Assembly: GCA_903892415.1 (NCBI GenBank)
Contig: CAITIQ010000444.1
Coordinates: forward strand, 1-64,000
Reading direction: 5' to 3'
Length of the DNA stretch: 64,000 bases
Source of the DNA: an uncultured delta proteobacterium
GTDB lineage: Bacteria > Myxococcota_A > Polyangia > Polyangiales > Polyangiaceae
This document shows, piece by piece, positions 52,862 through 61,604 of the stretch. How positions within the stretch are numbered: position 1 is the first letter of the stretch; every line of letters starts with the position of its first letter. The notes under the pieces were generated by a model. That model made no database searches. It had not been told where the DNA came from and was given only the letters and a program-made list of their open reading frames with translations. Made by a program: the position numbers and the translations under genes.

Positions 52862-54682
52862 ATGAGCACCGAACAAGAGCAGGCCGAGCAGTCCTCCTCC
52901 TCCGAAACGCCGAATGGCGTTCCGAGTGAGGCGTCCCCACAAGAGTCGGAGGCGAGCGTCTCCAAAGCGGGTGACTCTGCGTCGGCAGCACCTGCTGGGG
53001 CCGAGTCATCAACTGAGAGCAACTCCGCGTCAGAAGCGTCAGAAGCAGAGGCCGACGGCGATGACGCCGAAGGTGCCGATGCCGAAGGTGGCGACGACGC
53101 AGAACCCGGAGAGGCCGCTGCTGACGGCGCAGCTCCCGCGGACGGCGCAAAGAAGAAGCGTCGGCGCCGCCGCCGCAAGAAGAAGGAAGGCGGAGCCGAG
53201 GGCGCGCCGCAAGAGGGTGCGCCGCAAGAGGGTGCCGTGGAAGGCGCAGCTGAGGGTGCTCCCGCCGAGGAAGGCCAAAAGCGCGAGCGGCGCAACAACA
53301 AGCCGGATCCGCGTGAACCGCTTCCCTTCCGCATTGGTGAAGAGGTGTTCGGCAAGGTCGAGCGCGTCACCGAAGATTCGATCTGGGTTGACGTTGCGGG
53401 CAAGGCGCTCGGACTTTTTGATCGCCGCGAGCTTGGGGATGGTGAGCCGCCGCAAGCCGGCGACCAGTTCATCGCAACTGTCGCGAGCCACGGTGTTCGC
53501 GGTGGCATGTTGCGTATGTCACGCAGCGCCTTCTCCTTGGATGACGCCAAGGCGAAGGTTGAGGCCGCCAAGACCGCTGGCGAGATGATCGAGGGCTTCG
53601 TTACCGGCGCTGTGCGCGGCGGTGTCGAGGTCGACTTCGACGGGCTACGCGCCTTCGCTCCGGCCTCGCACGTTGAACTTCGGCCCAACGCGGACCTTTC
53701 GAATCTGGTTGGACGTCGCCTCAACTTCGAGGTCGTCCAGTACGAGAAAAAGGGTCGCGACGTCGTCGTTTCGCGCAAGAAGTTCCTTGCCGACGAGGCT
53801 GCACAGGCCCGCGCGGACGCGCTGAAGGTGTTGACCCCCGGGTCGATTCACCAGGGCATCGTTCGGACGGTCATGCAGTGGGGCGTGTTCGTCGCTCTGC
53901 CGGAAGCCGGCAACGTCGAGGGCTTGGTCCACGCGACAGAGGCGGCTCACGACCGCACAGCCAAGTTGAATGAGCTGTTCAAGCCTGGTGACCCGGTCGA
54001 GGTGAAGGTCCTTCGCATCGACGAGAAGGGCAAGCTTTGGCTGAGCCGCAAGGCGATCACCTCCGATCCGTGGGGTGACGTTCTGCAAAAGTACGCAGTC
54101 GGGACGCGACACAGCGGCAAGGTCGTGCGGCTGCAGCCGTTCGGCGCCTTCATCGAGCTGGAGTCGGGGATCGATGGGCTTTGCTACACGCAGGATCTCT
54201 CGGTCAAGCCGATCCAACACCCGAAGGACATCCTGAAGGTGGACGATACGATCGACGTGATCGTGGCGCAGAGCGACGGTGGAACCCGCCGCATCTCGCT
54301 TCACCCCGCTCCGCCCGAGGAAGAGGCCAACGAGCCCAAGCCGCGCGTCGGACCGAACCGTGTGGTCAAAGTCTCGGTGGTCCATCCGCAAGAGACGGGC
54401 TTACTCGTGCGCGTGATCGGCCTCACCGGCCGCGCCGCTCGCGGCTTCATCCCTGCTGGCCACACCGGCACGCAGCGCGGTACGGATCTGCGCAAGTTCT
54501 TCCCGATCGGGACGAAGCTCGACGCCAAGGTGATCGAGGTGGATACCCGCCGCGGTGAGACCAAGCTTTCGATTCGGGCCATGAAGGAAGACGCCGAAAA
54601 GGCTGCCTACGCGGAGTACCGCGACCAGGTTAGCCGCGAGGCGAAGTTCGGAACCTTCGCCGACTTGCTGAAGAAGGGCTGA
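52862..54682 (+). CDS. Multi-S1-domain RNA-binding protein with charged N-terminal extension
   Basis: 606 residues from ATG at 52862. The first ~150 residues are disordered: Ser/Glu/Asp/Ala-rich, then a basic patch KKKRRRRRRKKK (residues ~97-108) and EGAPQEGAPQEGA repeats. Four clear S1 OB folds follow (about 158-222, 240-306, 327-398, 412-495; e.g. VMQWGVFVALPEAGNVEGLV and LQPFGAFIELESGIDGLCY) with a fifth degenerate one to ~590. It is S1-like, but the acidic-then-basic tail is unlike canonical ribosomal protein S1, so a ribosome-associated or RNA-chaperone role is inferred. Confidence 0.85.
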   Translation: MSTEQEQAEQSSSSETPNGVPSEASPQESEASVSKAGDSASAAPAGAESSTESNSASEASEAEADGDDAEGADAEGGDDAEPGEAAADGAAPADGAKKKRRRRRRKKKEGGAEGAPQEGAPQEGAVEGAAEGAPAEEGQKRERRNNKPDPREPLPFRIGEEVFGKVERVTEDSIWVDVAGKALGLFDRRELGDGEPPQAGDQFIATVASHGVRGGMLRMSRSAFSLDDAKAKVEAAKTAGEMIEGFVTGAVRGGVEVDFDGLRAFAPASHVELRPNADLSNLVGRRLNFEVVQYEKKGRDVVVSRKKFLADEAAQARADALKVLTPGSIHQGIVRTVMQWGVFVALPEAGNVEGLVHATEAAHDRTAKLNELFKPGDPVEVKVLRIDEKGKLWLSRKAITSDPWGDVLQKYAVGTRHSGKVVRLQPFGAFIELESGIDGLCYTQDLSVKPIQHPKDILKVDDTIDVIVAQSDGGTRRISLHPAPPEEEANEPKPRVGPNRVVKVSVVHPQETGLLVRVIGLTGRAARGFIPAGHTGTQRGTDLRKFFPIGTKLDAKVIEVDTRRGETKLSIRAMKEDAEKAAYAEYRDQVSREAKFGTFADLLKKG

Positions 54683-54701
54683 GCCCTTCGCCTACGCGAG
54701 T

Positions 54702-54738
54702 GATGAGCCGGCGTCTCGATGAGGCGCCGGCTTCATTT
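54702..54738. terminator. Bidirectional terminator between the S1 gene and the efflux operon
   Basis: AGCCGGCG and CGCCGGCT with an internal CTC / GAG extension, followed by TCATTTT on the plus strand. It serves convergent genes ending at 54682 and 54780. Confidence 0.8.
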
Positions 54739-54779
54739 TGTGCAGCCGGCGTGCGCAGCGTCGTTGCGAGCTTGCTGGC

Positions 54780-56009
54780 CTATTCGCGGCCCAGCGCTTT
54801 GATCGGGTCGAGACGTGCGGCTCGGCGCGCGGGCAAAAAGCCAAACAGAAGCCCGATCGAGCTGCTGGTTCCAAGGGCCAGCAGCAGCGTGCTCAAATCC
54901 ATCGTGATGTTCCATGAGAGCAGCTTGGCGAAGATCGCGATCAAACCCCAGCCGATGGCGGTGCCCATGAAGCCACCGATGGTCGCGAGCACCAGCGCCT
55001 CTACCAAAAACTGGATCAGGATGTCGGCCTCGCGCGCGCCGATGGCCATGCGAATACCAATCTCGCGAGTGCGCTCGGCCACGCTGACCAACATGATGTT
55101 CATCACGCCGATCCCGCCTACGACCAACGAGACGGCCGCGACTCCGATGAGCAGCATGGTCAGATAGCCGAAGATGGTGTCCTGCAGTTCTTGGAACTCC
55201 TGCTGACTGCGAACCTCGAAGTCGTCTTCTTGGCCCTCTTGCAAGCGATGCCGATCACGCAGGATCACCTCGGCTTGCCGCTTCGCCTGCTTCGTCGTCT
55301 CGGCGCTCGTGGCGCTGAACAGGATCGCGTGCACCTCATTGGGTCGGGAGCGAATGATCGAGCTGCGCATGGTGGTGATCGGCACGACGATGATCTCGTC
55401 TTGGTTCTGGCCAAACGGGCTCTGACCCTTCTCTTCGAGTACTCCGATCACTTGAAAGTAGAAGCGCCCGAGGCGCACGCTCTTACCGATGGGATCCCCG
55501 GCACCGAACAGCTTCTTGCGCGTCTCCACGCCGATCACACACACCTTGTCTGCCACCGACTCAGCGTTCGTCGACCAGACCTCACCGTCGGAGACTGCCC
55601 AACCACGCACCGAAAAGTACTGGAGCCTCGTACCGATCACGCTGGTGGTGGTGTTCTCCGATTCGTAAACGGCTACCGCAGCAGACCGTAAGAAAGGCAC
55701 CGCGGCGGCGATGCTGGTGGAGTCACGGGTGAGCGCCTTGGCATCGAGTTCATTGAGCTTGGAGGTTGCGTCGTTGCGCACACCAGAGGTCCGCGAAGAC
55801 CGTGGGAAGACGATCAGGGCGTTGTTGCCGAGCGCGCTTACCTGAGCCATCACGCCTTGTCGAGCGCCCGTCGCCAGCGCGGTCACGGTCACGACCGCAG
55901 CCACGCCGATGGTGATTCCGAGCGTGGTCAGCCCAGCGCGCAGCTTGTTGCGACTTACGGCTCGAAAGGCCAGCCAGAGCGCCGATAGGAACCGCGATAA
56001 GAAGGTCAT
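54780..56009 (-). CDS. MacB-like ABC transporter permease (second)
   Basis: 409 residues. A first transmembrane segment (residues ~20-45, GITIGVAAVVTVTALATGAR) precedes a MacB-type periplasmic domain, and three C-terminal helices form the FtsX domain (GYLTMLLIGVAAVSLVVGGI, GVMNIMLVSVAERTREIGIR, FGFLPARRAARLDPIKALGRE at the end). No ATPase is fused. It overlaps the preceding permease gene by four bases. Together with the sister permease it could form a heterodimer, unlike homodimeric MacB. Confidence 0.9.
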   Translation of the reverse strand: MTFLSRFLSALWLAFRAVSRNKLRAGLTTLGITIGVAAVVTVTALATGARQGVMAQVSALGNNALIVFPRSSRTSGVRNDATSKLNELDAKALTRDSTSIAAAVPFLRSAAVAVYESENTTTSVIGTRLQYFSVRGWAVSDGEVWSTNAESVADKVCVIGVETRKKLFGAGDPIGKSVRLGRFYFQVIGVLEEKGQSPFGQNQDEIIVVPITTMRSSIIRSRPNEVHAILFSATSAETTKQAKRQAEVILRDRHRLQEGQEDDFEVRSQQEFQELQDTIFGYLTMLLIGVAAVSLVVGGIGVMNIMLVSVAERTREIGIRMAIGAREADILIQFLVEALVLATIGGFMGTAIGWGLIAIFAKLLSWNITMDLSTLLLALGTSSSIGLLFGFLPARRAARLDPIKALGRE

Positions 56010-57226
56010 TCGTGTCTCAGCGCGTCGATCGGTGAAAGCAAGGCCGCACGCCGCGCAGGTAAGAAACCGAACACGATGCCTATGCCGGCGCTGGTAACCA
56101 CGGCTACCACGATCGCCGAGATAGGCAACTCGAAGGTCCAGCCCAGCGAGCTTGCGAGAGCCACGTTCACACCCAGGCCCAGCAAAAGTCCGAGGCCTCC
56201 ACCGAGCATGCTTAGCACCAAGGCCTCCACCAGGAACTGCAACAAGATGTCCCAGTAGCTCGCGCCAATCGCCATTCGAATGCCGATCTCGCGGGTTCGC
56301 TCGGTGACCGAGACGAGCATCACGTTCATCACGCCGATGCCGCCGACTACGAGCGAGATGGCAGCGATCAGCGATAAAACCGTGGTAATCGCTGCGAAAG
56401 AGAGTTCGTTCGCGCGGCGAATCTCGGCCTGCGTGCGTATCCCAAAGTCAGGTTCGTCTTCTGGATCTACCTCATGGCGCTGACGCAGGATCTGCTCGAT
56501 CTGACGAGTCGCACGATCGACCGTGAGGTCATCGGAGGCCTGCGCAACGATCAGCTGCACTCGCCCTTGGCCCGAGGGCAGCAGACGAGAGCGAAAGGTA
56601 CCGATCGGAGTGACGATGCGATCATCCTGGTCGTCGCCGAACGGCGATTGGCCTTTTTCTTTGAGTACCCCGACGACCTTGAAGGGGTACTTGCCGATGC
56701 GCACGTATTCGCCGACGGGGTCGCCCGACCCAAATAAGCTCTTGCGCACGGTTGCACCGAGGATCACCACCTTGGCCTTGGTGCGATACTCGAGCTGCGA
56801 GAACAGCGTGCCCTCGGCTATCTCGAAGGCCATGACCTTGAAATAGTCCTCGCCGATTCCGAAGATTTGCGTGGAGATGTTCTTGTCCCCTGCCAGCACC
56901 TGCGAGCGCGTTGAACTCTGCGGGGTGACCGCGCTGACACTGGTGGCCTCTTTCAGGATGGCCTGCGCGTCTGCTTCGGTGAGCTTTGCACGCGATTGCG
57001 TCTTCGCCCCGGAGCTGCGGGTGTCCTGCGGGAAGATGAAGATGGTGTTCGCGCCCAACGTCTCGATCTGCTTTGCAACCTGATCGCGAACCGCGTTGCC
57101 TAGCGCGACCACCACCACCACGGCGCTCACGCCGATCAGGATGCCCAGCGTCGTCAGCGCCGAACGAACCTTCGAGCGCATGATCGCTCGCCCGCTCATT
57201 CGGATGGCGGCCAGCAGCACCCTCAT
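56006..57226 (-). CDS. MacB-like ABC transporter permease (first)
   Basis: 406 residues with the same architecture as the next gene: N-terminal helix (LTTLGILIGVSAVVVVVALG), periplasmic MacB core (YVRIGKYPFKVVGVLKEKGQ), and FtsX C-terminus (ISLVVGGIGVMNVMLVSVTE, FGFLPARRAALLSPIDALRHE). It starts within the ATPase gene's last codons (ATGA). The pair probably arose by duplication. Confidence 0.92.
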   Translation of the reverse strand: MRVLLAAIRMSGRAIMRSKVRSALTTLGILIGVSAVVVVVALGNAVRDQVAKQIETLGANTIFIFPQDTRSSGAKTQSRAKLTEADAQAILKEATSVSAVTPQSSTRSQVLAGDKNISTQIFGIGEDYFKVMAFEIAEGTLFSQLEYRTKAKVVILGATVRKSLFGSGDPVGEYVRIGKYPFKVVGVLKEKGQSPFGDDQDDRIVTPIGTFRSRLLPSGQGRVQLIVAQASDDLTVDRATRQIEQILRQRHEVDPEDEPDFGIRTQAEIRRANELSFAAITTVLSLIAAISLVVGGIGVMNVMLVSVTERTREIGIRMAIGASYWDILLQFLVEALVLSMLGGGLGLLLGLGVNVALASSLGWTFELPISAIVVAVVTSAGIGIVFGFLPARRAALLSPIDALRHE

Positions 57227-57987
57227 GCGTGGTCCTCGAGCGGTGGCAGTGCGGCCAGCGCCTCGCGAGCGATGATGCGCTCAGTGGAGACGGTGTCACT
57301 CTGCACCTTGCCGTCGCGCATGCTGACCACGCGCTTGGCACAGGCGGCGATATCGTGCTCATGCGTGACCAGGACGATGGTGATGTTCTGCGCGTTGAGT
57401 TCCTGCAACAGACCAAGCACTTCGTAGCTCGTACGCGTGTCGAGATTTCCGGTGGGCTCATCAGCGAGCAACAAGGGCGGACTGGTGACCAACGCCCGAG
57501 CGATCGCCACGCGCTGCTGCTGACCGCCCGAGAGCTGGTTCGGCGTGTGGTGCATGCGATCTCCAAGGCCAACCGACTCGAGCGCAGCGCGAGCGCGCTC
57601 CCGACGCTCCTTACCGCTGACGCTGCGATAGACCAACGGCAGCTCCACGTTCTCGAGCGCCGTCGTGCGAGGCAGCAAGTTGAAGCCTTGGAAGATGAAG
57701 CCGATCAGTCGATTGCGGACGATCGCGCGAGCGTCGTTCGAGCGAGTCGTAACGTCGATCCCATCGAGGATGTAGCGCCCATAGGTGGGGCGATCCAAGC
57801 AGCCGATGATGTTCATCATCGTGCTCTTGCCAGAGCCGCTTTGACCAACCATGGCGACGAAGTCCCCGCGCTCGATTCGAAGGTCGACGCCACGCAGCGC
57901 CCTGACCACGAAGGCCTCACTGCGGTACTCCTTCGAGACTTCATGCAGCTCGATAAGAGGTACTTCGTTGGAGGGGGCCTGATTCAA
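57223..57987 (-). CDS. ABC transporter ATP-binding protein (MacB/LolD type)
   Basis: 254 residues with all ABC motifs: Walker [19 protein letters not shown], signature [16 protein letters not shown], Walker [17 protein letters not shown] and H-loop [13 protein letters not shown]. The sequence is of the MacB/LolD class that drives mechanotransmission. It overlaps the adaptor and permease genes by four bases on each side, so its partners are certain. Confidence 0.95.
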   Translation of the reverse strand: MNQAPSNEVPLIELHEVSKEYRSEAFVVRALRGVDLRIERGDFVAMVGQSGSGKSTMMNIIGCLDRPTYGRYILDGIDVTTRSNDARAIVRNRLIGFIFQGFNLLPRTTALENVELPLVYRSVSGKERRERARAALESVGLGDRMHHTPNQLSGGQQQRVAIARALVTSPPLLLADEPTGNLDTRTSYEVLGLLQELNAQNITIVLVTHEHDIAACAKRVVSMRDGKVQSDTVSTERIIAREALAALPPLEDHA

Positions 57988-59264
57988 AATGGCCCCTTCT
58001 TCTTCTTGCCCCCGGCGGCGCCCGAGGCGGCATCGGTTTCATCGCGTACGATCTTCTGACTGGGCGGGTCCGATAACAGCACCGTATAAACGCCGTCGGT
58101 AATGCCGATGTCGACGATCAACGGCTCGACCTTCTCGGCCCCGGGAGTGTCGTCGACCAAGATCCAGATCCGACCCTTGCCGGGCTCGACCTTGGGCAGA
58201 GGCTCCTGCGGCAACGGTTTGCCCTTTTCGTCGAGCGGCGGTGTCGGGCGAAAGCGCAGTGCTGCGTTCGGGATGCGGGTCTTGCCTTTGGCTTCGGCGC
58301 TCTTGATGGTCACGGTGGCCGTCATGCCGGGCCGCAACTTTAGGTCGGGGTTCTCGACGTCGATCACGGCCGCATAGGTCACGACGCCTTGTTGCGAGAC
58401 GGGTGAGAGGCGCACCTGGACCACGCGGCCTGCGAAGGCCACCGAGGGAAAGGCGTCCACGTTGACCTCAGCGCTCATTCCCTCACGAACGCGACCGACA
58501 TCGGCCTCGTCGATGTCGGCGAAGACGCGCATCTTCTTGAGGTCCTGCGCCAGGACAAACAGCGTCGGGGCTTGAAAGCTCGCCTGCACCGTCTGCCCCG
58601 AGTCGATCGAACGGGTGATCACCACACCATCGATCGGCGAGAGGATCTTGGTGAAGTCCAAGTTCGTCTTGGTTTGCTTGAGTTGCGCGAGGATCTGCGT
58701 GACCTGCGCGCGGGAGACGATCAGATCCGCAGCGGCTACGTCGTGCGTACCTTGCGCTGCGTCGACGTCGGATTGAGTACCGATCTTCTCGGTCGCGAGC
58801 TTCTTGGCGCGGTCCAAACGCAGGCGAGCCGCCTCGAGGTTGGCCTCTGCGCGCTTGACCGATGCGGAGGCCGAAGCGAGCTGCGCCGAGGTCGAGTCGG
58901 CTTGAGCGCTCAGGATCGTTGGGTCGATCTCCGCGAGGACCTCCCCTGCTTTGACGTTGCTATTGAAGTCGACGAACACCTTGGTGACTCGCCCAGAGAC
59001 CTGCGCACCGACTTGGACCTCGGTGACCGGCTTGACCGTGCCCGTCGACTGCACGTTCTCGTTCACATCACCCTCAGACAGCTCGGCGAATACGTAGAGA
59101 GGCGGCGGAGGGGGTGCGTTGCGCACTCGGTAGATCACCAACCCAGCGATCAGCCCGACGATCACCGCCAGCACCAGCAGGCGCTTCACCCATTTGTATC
59201 CGCCCTCTTCACGGGAAATTTCCCGGCGAAGATTTTCGCGTGACGCTGTCGTCGAACCGGCCAT
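57984..59264 (-). CDS. MacA-like periplasmic adaptor (membrane fusion protein)
   Basis: 426 residues. A single N-terminal membrane anchor (VKRLLVLAVIVGLIAGLVIY) is followed by the lipoyl/barrel-sandwich (GTVKPVTEVQVGAQVSGRVT), a coiled-coil hairpin (residues ~125-200, QADSTSAQLASASASVKRAE), a beta-barrel, and a membrane-proximal domain. The C-terminus carries a Gly/Lys stretch (GGKKKKGPF). It would link the ABC pump to an outer-membrane channel, which is not encoded here. First gene of the four-gene minus-strand operon. Confidence 0.92.
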   Translation of the reverse strand: MAGSTTASRENLRREISREEGGYKWVKRLLVLAVIVGLIAGLVIYRVRNAPPPPPLYVFAELSEGDVNENVQSTGTVKPVTEVQVGAQVSGRVTKVFVDFNSNVKAGEVLAEIDPTILSAQADSTSAQLASASASVKRAEANLEAARLRLDRAKKLATEKIGTQSDVDAAQGTHDVAAADLIVSRAQVTQILAQLKQTKTNLDFTKILSPIDGVVITRSIDSGQTVQASFQAPTLFVLAQDLKKMRVFADIDEADVGRVREGMSAEVNVDAFPSVAFAGRVVQVRLSPVSQQGVVTYAAVIDVENPDLKLRPGMTATVTIKSAEAKGKTRIPNAALRFRPTPPLDEKGKPLPQEPLPKVEPGKGRIWILVDDTPGAEKVEPLIVDIGITDGVYTVLLSDPPSQKIVRDETDAASGAAGGKKKKGPF

Positions 59265-59335
59265 GCCCGCTCTTTAGCACCCCAACGCGACGCCGGCGCT
59301 TGCTCCCTCGATCGCAAACGAATAGGGAGTGCGCC

Positions 59336-59929
59336 ATGAGCGCAGCCCTTGTCGCAACAGACACGCACGTAGAGCTCGAATACACCCTTTTCGACCACGT
59401 ATCGGGCGAGCAGCTGACCGACGAGCCGATTCGGGCCGACTACATTCAAGGCTATGGGCAGGTTTTGCCGGTGCTCGAAAGCGGGCTCAAGGGCATGGCT
59501 GCAGGTGAAAAGCGCTCGCTCGTCGCCCAACCAGACGAGGCCTTCGGTTCCCACGACTCCGAAGGCATCTTCGAGTTGGAGAAGGACGGCTTGGAGGGCT
59601 CAGCTGACCTTACGCCGGGCGAGGAGTTCGTCGCCTCGGGTCCGGACGGTGACGTCGTCATGCGTGTGCTCGAGGTTCGTCCGGAGACGCTGGTGGTCGA
59701 CACCAACCACCCCTTGGCCGGCAAGGTGGTGCGCCTCGAGGTGGCCGTTCTCGCCGTTCGCGAGGCCACCGACGAGGAAATCGCCGAGGCGCGCGCTGAG
59801 CTCGAGGCGGACGCTTGCGGCTGTGGCGAAGCCCACAATCACGGTGAAAACGCCGAACAAGACGCTGAACATGCGGCAGCTGCCGCCGCAGATAGCCAAC
59901 TCGTCGAGCTCAAAGCCCGTCGATCTTGA
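59336..59929 (+). CDS. SlyD-like FKBP-type peptidyl-prolyl isomerase
   Basis: 197 residues from ATG at 59336; the longer open frame covers the promoter region. FKBP/IF-domain features include VELEYTLFDHVSGEQLTDEP, YGQVLPVLESGLKGMAAGEK, ESLVAQPDEAFGSHD-like and NHPLAGKVVRLEVAVLAV. The C-terminal tail ACGCGEAHNHGENAEQDAEH is a Cys/His metal-binding segment, as in SlyD, but shorter. It assists folding and perhaps metal delivery in the cytosol. Confidence 0.92.
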   Translation: MSAALVATDTHVELEYTLFDHVSGEQLTDEPIRADYIQGYGQVLPVLESGLKGMAAGEKRSLVAQPDEAFGSHDSEGIFELEKDGLEGSADLTPGEEFVASGPDGDVVMRVLEVRPETLVVDTNHPLAGKVVRLEVAVLAVREATDEEIAEARAELEADACGCGEAHNHGENAEQDAEHAAAAAADSQLVELKARRS

Positions 59930-59978
59930 AGTTCTTTTCTTTTCTCTCCCGCCTGACTGCGTAAGAGTACGGTGCCCC

Positions 59979-60203
59979 ATGACGAAGACAGCCTCGAAAC
60001 CCACGTTTGGCCCTGACCTCCTCGATGTTCGCGTTCGCGAGCGCTTCCTGACCAACGGCTTGCTCGACGCAAAGACGCTCGAGAAGCACCTTGCAGAACT
60101 CCCCGATTCCGAGTCGAAGGGCGAGGAGATTGGCTTGGAACAGCCTGCTCTCTTCGGCGTGGACGAGGAGGAAGAACTCGACGAGGAAGACGAGGCGTCG
60201 TGA
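59979..60203 (+). CDS. Small acidic hypothetical protein
   Basis: 74 residues from ATG at 59979, starting MTKTASKPTFGPDLLDVRVR and ending in a run of Glu/Asp (EEEELDEEDE). No domain is recognised. It overlaps the DUF1844 gene by four bases (GTGA), so the two are translationally coupled and may work together. Confidence 0.7.
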   Translation: MTKTASKPTFGPDLLDVRVRERFLTNGLLDAKTLEKHLAELPDSESKGEEIGLEQPALFGVDEEEELDEEDEAS

Positions 60204-60466
60204 CACAGGACCTTCCTCAGCTCGACTTCGCAACGTTCGTCCTGGGGATCATCGGCGCGGCCTACGTCCACATGGGGGACGCGCCGCCGGACGCGGACGA
60301 GCCGCCGGCCGAGGTCAACTTTGATATCGCCCGGCAAAACATCGATCTTCTGGTGGTTCTGCAGAACAAGACCAAGGGCAACCTAACGGGGGACGAGGAG
60401 CGCCTCTTGGATCAGGCCTTGACGGACCTGAAAGCGCGCTACGCTGAGCTGCGTGGCAATCGGTAG
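60200..60466 (+). CDS. DUF1844-family protein
   Basis: 88 residues from GTG at 60200. The pattern LDFATFVLGIIGAAYVHMGD, then VNFDIARQNIDLLVVLQNKT and a helical tail, is that of DUF1844 proteins, small conserved proteins of unknown function widespread in delta-proteobacteria and relatives. It overlaps its neighbours at both ends (4 and 14 bases). Confidence 0.85.
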   Translation: MTQDLPQLDFATFVLGIIGAAYVHMGDAPPDADEPPAEVNFDIARQNIDLLVVLQNKTKGNLTGDEERLLDQALTDLKARYAELRGNR

Positions 60467-61547
60467 AGCAGCGCGTCGAGCCTGGGTGATCGCACTCGTT
60501 TTGGTCGCAACCGCAAATGCGGGCTGCGATCGGCTGGGGCTCGGGAAGAAGCAGAAAGAGAACGACGAGGAAGCGGCGGCTCCGCGTGAATCGCTGCCAA
60601 GTCTCCCGCCGCAGGCGCCGCTCGTACCGATCGATCTCACCAGCCGGCCGATGTCCTTTGCGCCCCTCGTCGAGCGAGTCGACCCGAGCGTGGCGCAGGT
60701 GAAGGCCTCGTTGCGTCGCGGTGAAGGCATGGGAACCGCCTTCGTTTACGACGCCGATGGGTTCCTGCTGACGAACCATCACGTGATTGAAAACGCCCAG
60801 TCGATCAAGGTGGGGTTCAAGGACGGGCGGGAGTACAGCGCGTCGGTGGTGGGCTCAGACAAGCGCACCGACGTTGCGGTCCTCAAGGTCGACGAGAGAG
60901 GTCTTCCAGCCCTTCCGCTCGGCAACTCGGACCAGGCCTTGGTTGGGGATTGGGTGATGGCCATCGGCCACCCGTTTGGTCTTTCGCACACTGTTTCGGC
61001 GGGCATCTTGAGCGCCCGCGGTCGAACGCGGGAAGACGTCAACGGCTTGGATCCGTCCGGTTACTTCTCCTTTTTGCAGACCGACGCCAGCATCAACCCG
61101 GGCAACTCCGGTGGTCCGCTGCTGAACCTTCAAGGGGAGGTGGTGGGCATCAACTCGGCGATTCGCGCCAACGCCAACGGCATCGGCTTCACCATCCCGA
61201 TCAACATGGTCAAAGACATCCTGCCGATCTTGCTGAAATTTGGCAGCATTCGCCGCAGCGCCATCGGCGTGATCGTCGGTGAAGTGAAAGACGTCACCGG
61301 GCGCCTGAGCTCGAAGAAAGGGGCTTGGGTCAAAGATGTGCAAGGCGGCGGCCCAGCCGAGGCCGCAGGGATGAAGGTGGATGACGTGATCGTCGCCTTC
61401 AACGGCAATCCGGTCGATGGGCCGGAGGCGCTTCGCTGGTACGCGAGCATCGCTGGCGTTGGGCAGCCCGCTACGGTTCGGGTCGTTCGAGGCGGTAAAG
61501 AGCAAGACCTCAAAGTGACGCTCTCTGCGTTGCCTGAGAACAACTGA
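60453..61547 (+). CDS. HtrA/DegP-type serine protease lipoprotein
   Basis: 364 residues from GTG at 60453. The signal WVIALVLVATANAGCDRLG has a lipobox NAGC, unusual for HtrA enzymes. The trypsin-like domain shows the triad His in FLLTNHHVIENAQS, Asp in DKRTDVAVLKVDE and Ser in INPGNSGGPLLNLQGEVVG. One PDZ domain follows (VKDVQGGGPAEAAGMKVDDV). It should degrade or refold damaged envelope proteins. It lies just upstream of an ECF sigma/anti-sigma pair, as expected for an envelope-stress module. Confidence 0.93.
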   Translation: MAIGRAARRAWVIALVLVATANAGCDRLGLGKKQKENDEEAAAPRESLPSLPPQAPLVPIDLTSRPMSFAPLVERVDPSVAQVKASLRRGEGMGTAFVYDADGFLLTNHHVIENAQSIKVGFKDGREYSASVVGSDKRTDVAVLKVDERGLPALPLGNSDQALVGDWVMAIGHPFGLSHTVSAGILSARGRTREDVNGLDPSGYFSFLQTDASINPGNSGGPLLNLQGEVVGINSAIRANANGIGFTIPINMVKDILPILLKFGSIRRSAIGVIVGEVKDVTGRLSSKKGAWVKDVQGGGPAEAAGMKVDDVIVAFNGNPVDGPEALRWYASIAGVGQPATVRVVRGGKEQDLKVTLSALPENN

Positions 61548-61562
61548 CGAGCGGCGCAACAA

Positions 61563-61589
61563 GGAACGTCGCTATCGGCAACCGTGCTA
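61563..61589 (+). promoter_or_regulatory. Candidate ECF-type promoter before the sigma gene
   Basis: GGAAC (61563-61567), a 16-base spacer and GTGCTA (61584-61589) resemble the GGAAC-N16-GTC-type promoters that ECF sigma factors recognise, suggesting autoregulation. The annotated GTG is only about 15 bases further, so the true start codon may be downstream. Confidence 0.35.
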
Positions 61590-61604
61590 TAGCTTGCGCT
61601 CCTC

